This document shows positions 55,873 to 64,000 of a DNA stretch of 64,000 bases, one piece after another; positions within the stretch are counted from its first letter, which is position 1; every line of letters starts with the position of its first letter. This DNA is from Dichetophora obliterata (taxonomy: Eukaryota; Arthropoda; Insecta; Diptera; Sciomyzidae). The notes under the pieces are model-generated. The model saw only the letters and a program-made list of their open reading frames with translations. It was not told the DNA's origin and did no database searches. The DNA is taken from NCBI GenBank assembly GCA_963920525.1, contig OY986439.1, forward strand, positions 47,094,982 to 47,158,981, given 5' to 3'. The position numbers and the translations under genes were made by a program.

Positions 55873-56311
55873 AAGGCGAATATACACATTTCACTCAAAA
55901 CGATGATAGTGAACGTTGAACGATGACAGTTTAATTTACATTATTCAAAGTGTAAATTTGAAATTTGATGAATGATTCGGTGTTGAATGTCAAAATATAT
56001 TCGTTGGCTGATTAATTTTAATGACGTTTAAAAAAATTAAATAAATAAAAGCTATTCAGCAATTAAATAAAAAAAATATAAACTTTCTGCTTGAAATTAT
56101 GTTAACACATTTCAATTGTGGTTTAGTACGAATGACACATCAGTTCGGTTTGCTTTCACTTTTATCAAAAGTAGGAAGACCTTCTACTTCTTTCACTGTT
56201 CAATGTGGATGACAATCATCTTCATTTTAAAGATGAAACTCAATTTACATTTTACAAATCAGATGATTCATCCAAAGTGAACGATGATAGTGAATCGTGT
56301 AAATTCGCCTT
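55873..56311. mobile_element. MITE with AAGGCGAAT termini
   Basis: AAGGCGAATATACAC (55873) and, inverted, AAGGCGAATTTACAC (56311) bound about 440 bp. The motif CGATGATAGTGAA occurs near both ends (55901 and 56282) and the similar CGATGACAGTT follows. A target duplication is not clear. Confidence 0.7.
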
Positions 56312-57600
56312 AAGGAATTCATCATTGAACAACATTTGAACATTTCACGTTCTCCTTTTATCTCAGTGCATCAAACAGAGAGCAAGTGTACAACAAACGC
56401 ACTTGCTGTGCAAAATTCAAAGCCATCATCTACACTATACGATGTGTGACACAGCTCATTGCAATTACCAGAATTCAATATGACAACCTTTTCTAACACA
56501 GGCACGCACATACTCAAATACACACAAATGGACGGTACAAATGACGATGCTGAAAAGCTAAAAATGTTTGGCTGCAAAAACCGCTAATTTGTATTGCCCG
56601 GCAACGAGCTTGCACACTAATGTAGGGTGCACAAACCTATTGTTGCCAAACAGAGAATCTATTAAAATTTAATTTTGACTGGTGAGAATGTCGTCTGCAT
56701 GTATGTGGGTGAATTTTTGTGTGAACGTGTGTGTGTGTTGTCATTCATTGGAAAATTCAAAATGACATTCATTTACCTTTTCTGCGCAGCATAACCGCTA
56801 CTTGCATAGGCTGCGGTTTGATGCTGCCTCACCGCATTGGCACCGCAACCTGTCGAGTGACATGTGAAAATTTCACTAATTAACAAAATATTATTTAAAA
56901 CGTGCAACTGATGAGGCTTTTTTGTGTGCGTAGATATCTATCGATGTCCATATTTATCTTTGTTGCGTGCCAATATGCGGTATAGTTAAATATATGTAAA
57001 AACGTTTTTCGATAACCAGCGGTGGTTGAATTTAATCACATTTTGCATTGTATGTGCACATGTTTGTTATGTGGCTTATTTATGTATCTATTGCAACTCG
57101 GTCTAAATTCAAAAGTTGCACATCAATCTTAAAGACGAATACTTGGATTGAGCAACAGGACAAACGAGTATATTTTGTTGAACTTGGATTTTCCTACACT
57201 TGTCAACTGAGGCACAGCGCAGAGATACCTTACTTTTAGAACATTCCGAACATCAAAAGATTATATAAATAAGGGAAGAAAAAAATTATTTACAAAAACG
57301 TTCAACAAATGTGTGACGAACCTTTCCGGCCGAGGTATCACTCGCCGGTGTCCAGGGTTCGTGTCTCACAAAACAAAGCCCCGCTGTAGAAATCAAACAA
57401 AAAAAAAAAAACTCACGCTTAATTTTTTTATTCAAACATACAATGTTTCGTTTATTGCTATAAGCGAAATTTTATTACATCTTAGAATTACCGTGTCTTA
57501 AAATTACTTTATGGTTTACTGTAGATATCAGAATAATAAAAAAAAAACTTGAAAAGAAATCATTGATGTTTAACAAAACCAAATTGATCTTAAAACTATG
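56312..57600. other. Unassigned DNA, no gene recognised
   Basis: Less AT-rich around 56600-56900, with a short GTGTGTGTGT run at 56727-56738. A stretch at 57312-57365 (GGCCGAGGTATCACTCGCCG, then GGGTTCGTGTCTC) faintly resembles a tRNA-type promoter pair but is too short for a tRNA. Confidence 0.4.
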
Positions 57601-57945
57601 GCTGCGAGAGTTAAAAAAATTCACCTAAAGACATCCCACAGCACGGGGCTAACTAAAACTATCGGGAATTGAAATAACCTAAATTAAAATGTAGCAAGTT
57701 ACCGCACGCGGCGTAGCCGAGATATAAAAAAAAATAACCTAGAGACATCTCGGAAACGCATTCAACAGTGGGTGGATAACTATGTGGCGAGAACGCGTCG
57801 ACGGGTTTGTTTGATGTAGCAAGTTACCGAGCGCGGCGCAGCCGAGATATAAAAAAAATAACCTAAAGACATCTCGGAAACGCATTCATCAGTGGGTGGG
57901 CAGCTGCGTTGTGGGAACGCGTCGAAGGGCTTGTTTGTCTTGTTT
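57600..57945 (+). repeat. 125-bp tandem repeat, two good copies and one partial
   Basis: GTAGCAAGTTACCG starts at 57691 and 57816 (exact 125-bp period). Both copies share GGCGYAGCCGAGATATAAAA, ACATCTCGGAAACGCATTCA and GAACGCGTCGA. A partial diverged copy (ACCTAAAGACATCCCACAG) precedes at about 57622. GC content is higher than in the surroundings. Confidence 0.88.
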
Positions 57946-58109
57946 CTTTTCCTCCAACCAAAGAAAATAACTCGGCACGTGCCAGGCGGTGTAACGTTTA
58001 TTTACTCAAGTCCCGTTCTGCTGATCGAGTGGCGTGATTTGACGAGCGCAACCTATGTTCTAGCGTGCCGACCACGTGACGTAACGGTACCCGAAAGTCT
58101 CGAAGGGAA
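57946..58109. other. GC-richer spacer
   Basis: Holds CACGTGCCAGGCGG and CCACGTGACGTAACGG. A plus-strand open frame of 102 codons (57892-58200) runs through it into the next array; I recognise no domain and judge it chance. Confidence 0.4.
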
Positions 58110-59075
58110 AAAAAAAAGAATTCTCGATGTACTAGGCGACGGCCATGACGAAAGACTTAGAAATTTTTCTTATCTAAAAGACTTAGAAAAATTTTCTTAA
58201 AAATAAGACTTAGAAAATTTTCATATCGAAAAGACATAGAAAAATTTTCTTAAAATAAGACTTAGAAAATTTTCATGTCGTAAAGACTAAGAAAAATTTT
58301 CTTAAAATAAGACTTCGAAAATTTTCATGTCGCAAAGACTTAGAAAAATTTTCTTAAAAAATGTCCCTGGCGTACTAGGCAACTGCCTTAGCGAAAGACT
58401 TAGAAATTTTTCTTGACTCAAAGACTTAGAAAAATTTTACTTAAAAAAAGACTTAGAAAATTTTCATGTCGAAAAGACTTAGAAAAAATTTCTTTAAAAA
58501 ATGCCCCTGGCGTACTAGGCAACTGCCTTAGCGAAAGACTTAGAAACTTTTCTTGACTAAAAGACTTAGAAAAATTTTACTTAAAAAAAAGACTTAGAAA
58601 ATTTTCATGTCGAACAGACTTAGAAAAATTTTCTTAAAAAAAAAATGTCCCTGGCGTACTAGGCAACTGCCTTAGCGAAAGACTTGGAAATTTTTCTTGA
58701 CTAAAAGACTTAGAAAAATTTTACCTAAAAAAGACTTAGAAAATTTTCATGTCGAAAAGACTTAGAAAAATTTCGTAAAAAAAAATGTTCATGGTGTACT
58801 AGGCAACTGCCTTAGCGAAAGACTTAGAAATTTTTCTTGACTAAAAGACTTAGAAAAATTTTACTTAAAAAAAAGACTTAGAAAATTTTCATGTCGAAAA
58901 GACTTAGAAAAATTTTCTTAAAAAAATGTTCCTGGCGTACTAGGCAACGGCCCTAGCGAAAGACTTAGAAATTTTTCGTGTCCAAAAGACTTAGAAAAAT
59001 TTTACTTAAAAAAAAAGACTTAGAAAAATTCCGAGAGAAAAATGATCCTGGCGCACTAGGCAACGGCCTTAGCGC
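58110..59075 (+). repeat. ~142-bp minisatellite with internal ~35-bp subrepeats
   Basis: GTACTAGGCAAC-type starts occur at about 58129, 58372, 58512, 58655, 58797, 58938 and 59054, mostly 140-143 bp apart. Within each unit GACTTAGAAAATTTT-type phrases recur every 30-40 bp with AAAGACTTAGAAA. The first interval is longer because subrepeats were added. Non-coding. Confidence 0.93.
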
Positions 59076-59083
59076 AAGACTTA

Positions 59084-59500
59084 TGGTCCAATTAGTCTCG
59101 CATTGCTTAGCAGCGCATGACTTATAAAGTGTCACATGAAATATCTGTTTAATGGGAATTACGTGTATATGATTGTGCACAACATGGCATCGCATGGCAA
59201 CGCTCAGATAAAAACAGAAATGCATCTCTGACTACATAGATAAACATGGAAGATCTATTTCATTTTAATATTTGTGTATTCTTCTATGTATTGGACGTTT
59301 TGGCAAAACAGATGTGAAGTTGTAAAATTGTTTGATCAAGTGCGGTTAATTTATTAAAATAAAATCGTTGTATTCTTTTTTTTTATTGTTTTATTTTGAC
59401 CATGTGACTATGCTTTGCATAATCACCATTTATTTAGCTGTGTGCTAGCTGCTTATCTGCGTTGCATGCGCTGCTGTGCCATGCGAGGCTAACTGGACCA
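59084..59500 (+). mobile_element. 417-bp MITE with TTA duplication (Harbinger-like), copy 1
   Basis: Inverted termini TGGTCCAATTAGTCTCGCAT (59084) and ATGCGAGGCTAACTGGACCA (59500), continuing to about 35 bp with AGCAGCGCATG, are flanked by TTA (59081-59083 and 59501-59503). A 3-bp TWA duplication suggests PIF/Harbinger; this is inference. It is inverted relative to the copy at 59590. Confidence 0.85.
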
Positions 59501-59589
59501 TTAGAGTTAAACAAAGTTGATGACTTACCTAAGTGGCGGCCGCAGCAAGAATGAATTTTCTTGCGCTGGTCGAACATGTAGCCAGCTAA

Positions 59590-60004
59590 TGACCCAGTTA
59601 GCCTCGCATGGCACAGCAGCGCATGCAACGCAGATAAGCAGCTAGCATACAGCCAAATAAATGGTGATTATGCAACGCCTAGTCACATAGTCAAAATATA
59701 ACAATAAAAACAAGAATACAACGATTTTATTTTAATAAATTAACCGCACTTGGTCAAACAATTTTACAACTTCACATCTGTTTTGCCAAAACGTCAAATA
59801 CATAGAAGAATACACAGATATTAAAATGAAATAGATCTTCCATGTTTATCTATGTAGTCAGAGATGCATTTCTGTTTTTATCTGAGCATTGCCATGCGTT
59901 GCCATGTTGTGCATGATCAGATACACACAAATCCTATTAAAAAGATTTCGATGTGACGCTTGTTAAGCCATGCACTGCTATGCCATGCGAGGCTAACTGG
60001 ACCA
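59590..60004 (-). mobile_element. 415-bp MITE with TAA duplication (Harbinger-like), copy 2
   Basis: Starts TGACCCAGTTAGCCTCGCAT and ends ATGCGAGGCTAACTGGACCA, flanked by TAA (59587-59589 and 60005-60007). Its interior matches copy 1 in the opposite direction with small indels over nearly the whole length. An 86-bp spacer between the duplications (59504-59586) separates the copies. Confidence 0.85.
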
Positions 60005-60261
60005 TAAGTTTTTAGTCACCGTGTCAGTGTGGTGGGTTTGGTGTAGGTAGATTTTGCTATACATGATGGCGGTGGTACTCAACTTAGTGCAGTGTTGGTA
60101 GCCGATAAAAATCCTTTCACCTAGCGATCATTTACACGCTGCCTGTTTACTAAGCAATTAGGGATTTTCCCTAGCGTAACTATCCTCAATAAGATACGGG
60201 TGGTGTTTCTGTGAACCTGCGTATGGTTGCTGATTTAATGCTTCTATATGTAATAATCTTA

Positions 60262-62397
60262 TCTTATATATAAAAATGGATGTATGTATGTGGGTATGTG
60301 GGTATGTGGGTATGTGGGTGGGTATGTGGGTGGGTATGTGGGTGGGTATGTGGCTATATCACGTATAGACTCCAAAACCGCTGAACCGATCTTTATGAAA
60401 TTTTCAGGGAAAATAAAGCCACATATTGAGAGTGTTCCTGTGAGGTTTGGTAACGATTGAAGAAGGGGGCGTGGTACCTCCCATACAAGCCAAATTTGCT
60501 CCATCGATCACAAACCAAAAAAGGATATATATCAGGCGGTTTCAATCGTAAAAAACTAAGATTTGGTAATTTTGTTCAGATGGTTACTGTCGGTAACTGT
60601 ACAAAAAATGGGCGTGGTCGTAAAATAAATACGCCCACTTTTTCGAAATCATGGCCATTCAGAGTTCTATACACTTCTACAGTGAAACTTACTGCATAGG
60701 TGCTCCAAGAGGCGGTCACTATATATAAATGTTTTCACGCCCACTTTTACCGCCCACAAATCAATGTCTATATATATAAAAAGCAAAACGATGTGTCTCT
60801 GGCTGTGTGATGTCTATAGACTCCAAAACTATTAAATCGATTGACCTGAAATTTGGGCAGCCGATTTGTTTCAGGTACGAGATGGTTGAGGAAAAAAATG
60901 TGCCACACCCCCCTTTTACCGCCCCCAAATCAATAAAAATGTTACATTTCAGTCAGTTTGGATCGTATAAGGCTAAAATTTTGTAATTTTGTATGTACGG
61001 TTACTGTCGATAACTGTACTTTAAATGGGTTTCCACGCCCCCTTTTACCGCCCACAAAGAAATGAAAACGCTTTATTTCAGACGGTTTTGGTCGTATAAG
61101 ACTTAAATTTGGTACTTTGGTTTGTGTAGTTACTGGCAGTAACTGTACGAAAAATTGGTTTCCACGCCCACTTTTTGCGCCCACATATAAGTGTAAATAC
61201 TATATTTTAAGCAGTTTTGGCCGTATGAGACTTACATGTGATACCTAAGTTTGTATGGTTACTTTCGGCAACTGTACTAAAAAGGGGCGTAATCGCTATA
61301 TAGCCACACCCACTTTTTGAGAAATCATTAAAAATTACTGCTGGTCGATTTAGCTTAAATGTTGGCTTAGTTTGTACGGTTACTGTCAGCAACTGTACTA
61401 AAAATTGGTTTCCACGACCCCTTTTACCGCCCACAAACCAATGAAAACGTTTTATTTCAACGGTTTGGGTCGTATTAGACAAAAATTTTGTAATTTAGCT
61501 CATATGGTTACTCTCGGCAAGAGCACTAAAAATAGGCCTGTCCCACTTTAGTTAAACTGACTTTTCGGGGGGTCAACGTAAAGTGAAGCAAAGTGCGCCA
61601 GGCTTAAGCTAAATTGAGCTAAAATTTTGGCAGTCGATTTGTTTCGTGTACGAGATGGTTTAAGGGAAATAATTTTGCCGCACCCCTTTTTACCGCTTAC
61701 AAAACAACAAAAATTCTATATTTCAAACAGTTTTGATTGTATTTGACTAAAATTTGGTAATTTAATTCATATGGTTACTTTTGGCAGTTATACTGAAAAT
61801 GGTGAATATTTTTGGCATTTCTTGACATTTTCGTATATGGCATTAAGGCGGTCTGGGGCCGAACAACGTCTGCCGAGGAATACAAGTCTTATGGGAGCAC
61901 TCTTGATGTAACCACTAACTGCAAAAGCGGGTCGACCGATTTAAACGAAAATTTTTGGGTACTATGCCTGGCATCATACAATGAAATCAATAAAAATTGC
62001 ACATCTGACTAACTTTCATATCACATAGCATTTATTTGCAAAAATTCTTCCAGCTAAGCGCAAAAATTATTTTAATGTTTTTGTCATCAAAACAACAAGG
62101 TACATCCTTTGATTTTTTCGGCGAAATTTATTTTTTCCAAAATGTTGTTTTTATATTTTTTACAAAAAATTCAAGTCTTAAAAATAATTTATGTGCAAAA
62201 ATTACCCCAATATCTCTTTCCAATCAAAAGTAATGGCTTTTATGATTAAGTTACTTTATGATTTATCGAATAGCTTTGGAATTATAGGTAGCACAGATTT
62301 AGTATTTAACCACAATTTAAACATGCTATGTTCAATGTTAACATTTGATGGGTGTTTGGAAACGGGGCGAGGCAGCAATGCGCCGGGTTTCAGCTAG
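60262..62397 (+). mobile_element. Helitron unit 1 of a head-to-tail pair
   Basis: It starts A|TCTTATATATAAAAATGG (60262) and ends GCGCCGGGTTTCAGCTAG (62397), with a GGCG..CGCC stem just before the CTAG end: the 5'-TC and hairpin-CTAG pattern of Helitrons, with no target duplication. The 5' part has the CAAAACCGCTGAACCGATCT phrase. A second 5'-like start, TCTATATATATAAAAAGC, lies inside at 60767. The body repeats GGCGTGG/CACGCCC, ACCGCCCACAAA and GTTACTGTCGGTAACTGTAC blocks. No RepHel gene is seen, so it is non-autonomous. Confidence 0.85.
60274..60356 (+). repeat. ATGTGGGT-type minisatellite in the Helitron 5' end
   Basis: Runs of ATGTGGGT and ATGTGGGTGGGT. Unit 2 (62411-62477) has fewer copies, so the array changed length after the units diverged. 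Confidence 0.85.
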
Positions 62398-64000
62398 TCT
62401 TATATATAAAAATGGATGTATGTATGTGGGTATGTGGGTATGTGGGTATGTGGGTGGGTATGTGGGTGGGTATGTGGCTATATCACGTATAGACTCCAAA
62501 ACCGCTGAACCGATCTTTATGAAATTTTCAGGGAAAATAAAGCCACATCTTGAGAGTGTTCCTGTGAGGTTTGGTAACGATTGAAGAAGGGGGCGTGGTA
62601 CCTCCCATACAAGCCAAATTTGCTCCATCGATCATAAACCAAAAAAAGGATATATATCAAGCGGTTTCAATCGTAAAAAACTAAGATTTGGTAATTTTGT
62701 TCAGATGGTTACTGTCGGTAACTGTACAAAAAATGGGCGTGGTCGTAAAATAAATACGCCCACTTTTTCGAAATCATGGCAATTCCAGAGTTCTATACAC
62801 TTTTACAGTGAAACTTACTGTATAGGTAAAGAGGCGGTCACTATATATAAATGTTTTCACGCCCACTTTTACCGCCCACAAATCAATGTCTATATATATA
62901 AAAAGCAAAACGATGTGTGTCTGGCTGTGTGATGTCTATAGACTCCAAAACTACTAAACCGATTGACCTGAAATTTTGGCAGCCGATTTGTTTCAGATAC
63001 GAGATGGTTGGGGGGAAAAATGTGCCACACCCCCTTTTACCGCCCCCAAATCAATAAAAATGTTATATTTCAGTCAGTTTGGGTCGTATAAGGCTAAAAT
63101 TTTGAAATTTAGTATGTACGGTTACTGTCTATAACTGTACTTAAAATGGGTTTCCACGCCCCCTTATACCGCCCACAAAAAAATGAAAATGCTTTATTTC
63201 AGACGGTTTTAATTTAAAACTTGGTGCTTAAATTTGGTGCTTTGGTTTGTGTAGTTACTGACAGTAACTGTACGAAAAATTGGTTTCCACGCCCCCTTTT
63301 TGCCCCCACAAATCAGTGAAAATGCTATATTTCAAGCAGTTTTGGCCGTATGAGACTAACATGTGATACCTAAGTTTGTATGGCTACTTTCGGCAACTGA
63401 ACTAAAAAAAGGCGTCATCGCTATATAGCCACACCCACACCCACTTTTTGAGAAATCATTAAAATTGACTACTGGGTCTATTGAGCTTAAATGTTGGCTT
63501 AGTTTGTACTGTTACTGTCAGCAAATGTACTAAAAATTGGTTTCCACGCCCCCTTTTACCGCCCACAAACCAATGAAAACATTTTATTTCAACGGTTTGG
63601 GTCGTATTAGACAAAAATTTTGTAATTTAGCTCATATTACTCTCGGCAAGTACACTAAAAATAGGCCTGTCCCACTTTAGTTAAACTGACTTTTCGGGGG
63701 GTCAGCGTAGAGTGAAGCAAAGTGCGCCAGGCTTTAGCTAAATTGAGATAAAATTTTGGCAGTCGATTTGTTTCGTGTACGAGATGGTTTAAGGGAAATA
63801 ATTTTGCCGCACCCCTTTTTACCGCTTACAAAACAACAAAAATTCTATATTTCAAACAGTTTTGATTGTATTTGACTAAAATTTGGCTATTTAATTCATA
63901 TGGTTACTTTTGGCAGTTATACTGAAAATGGTGAATATTTTTGGCATTTCTTGACATTTTCGTATATGGCATTAAGGCGGTCTGGGGCCGAACAACGTCT
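62398..64000 (+). mobile_element. Helitron unit 2, truncated by the window edge
   Basis: It starts TCTTATATATAAAAATGG at 62398, the base after the CTAG of unit 1, and is closely similar to unit 1 throughout, including the inner 5'-like start at about 62889. It runs off the window at a point equivalent to about 61870 of unit 1. Confidence 0.85.

Noticed and set aside
57312..57370. tRNA-like A/B box pair
   Set aside because: The boxes are too close and no cloverleaf can be drawn.
57892..58200. 102-codon plus-strand frame in GC-richer DNA
   Set aside because: It runs from one tandem array into the next and lacks any recognised motif.
60259..60504. Minus-strand frame with YPPTYPPTYPPT repeats (also at 62338-62628)
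   Set aside because: Created by the ATGTGGGT minisatellite in the Helitron 5' end.

Overview
This is an AT-rich, intron-bearing eukaryotic window with no recognisable intact host gene. The mix of transposon families (Mos1-like and other mariners, several hAT families, piggyBac, Helitrons, a Jockey/I-like non-LTR element, many foldback or MITE-like elements), the 60-100 bp introns and the microsatellites point to an insect. A brachyceran fly, perhaps a tephritid fruit fly, is my best guess; this is inference from element types, not from a host gene. The window reads as repeat-dense intergenic or heterochromatin-like DNA.

Layout. 0.25-1 kb: an ACGAAT-motif element carrying a tRNA-like segment. 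1.8-4.1 kb: a three-layer nest, with an old Helitron body split by a 1.67 kb hAT-like element (2083-3754) that is itself split by an internally deleted mariner (2545-3438). 4.1 kb: a Mos1-like mariner relic. 4.4-8.2 kb: low-repeat DNA with microsatellites. 8.5-10 kb: an AGCGCT-motif element with inverted ends and internal tandem repeats. 12.7-17.5 kb: a 4.7 kb hAT element with a perfect 8-bp target duplication, a decayed three-exon BED-finger transposase gene and two Helitron pieces in its left half, one retaining a RepHel gene fragment with an intron. 19.1-20.4 kb: a decayed non-LTR reverse transcriptase. 20.7-21.2 kb: another mariner relic. 25.4-26.3 kb: a broken copy of a multicopy metazoan gene family with a FEN/PIN-like acidic signature. 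28.6-31.4 kb: a hAT inside a hAT, the inner one beside a long foldback. 33.0-33.8 kb: a mariner relic. 34-37.3 kb: MITEs, a tRNA-like segment and a 0.78 kb hAT-like MITE set in a recurring ~170-bp repeat family. 37.3-44.9 kb: mostly unassigned AT-rich DNA. 45.0-46.4 kb: a foldback followed by a satellite whose ~126-bp units alternate A/B. 46.9-52.5 kb: consecutive non-autonomous elements. 52.9-55.6 kb: a near-complete piggyBac with TTAA duplications, an intron and two stop codons; a paralogous copy of its flank without the insertion lies at 50.1-50.4 kb. 57.6-59.1 kb: two tandem-repeat arrays. 59.1-60.0 kb: two ~416-bp MITEs in inverted orientation with TWA target duplications. 60.3-64.0 kb: two head-to-tail Helitrons, the second cut by the window edge.

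Together: almost every recognisable coding segment is transposon-derived and broken, so none is expected to work as a gene. The useful signal is structural: dated nesting by target-site duplications, an internal empty site, a higher-order satellite, and families of motif-rich non-autonomous elements (ACGAAT, TATCGATA, AGCGCT, GTAGCTAAA, ATACCAC, GGGATTATG, TCCCGGGA) whose repeated subterminal motifs look like transposase-binding arrays.
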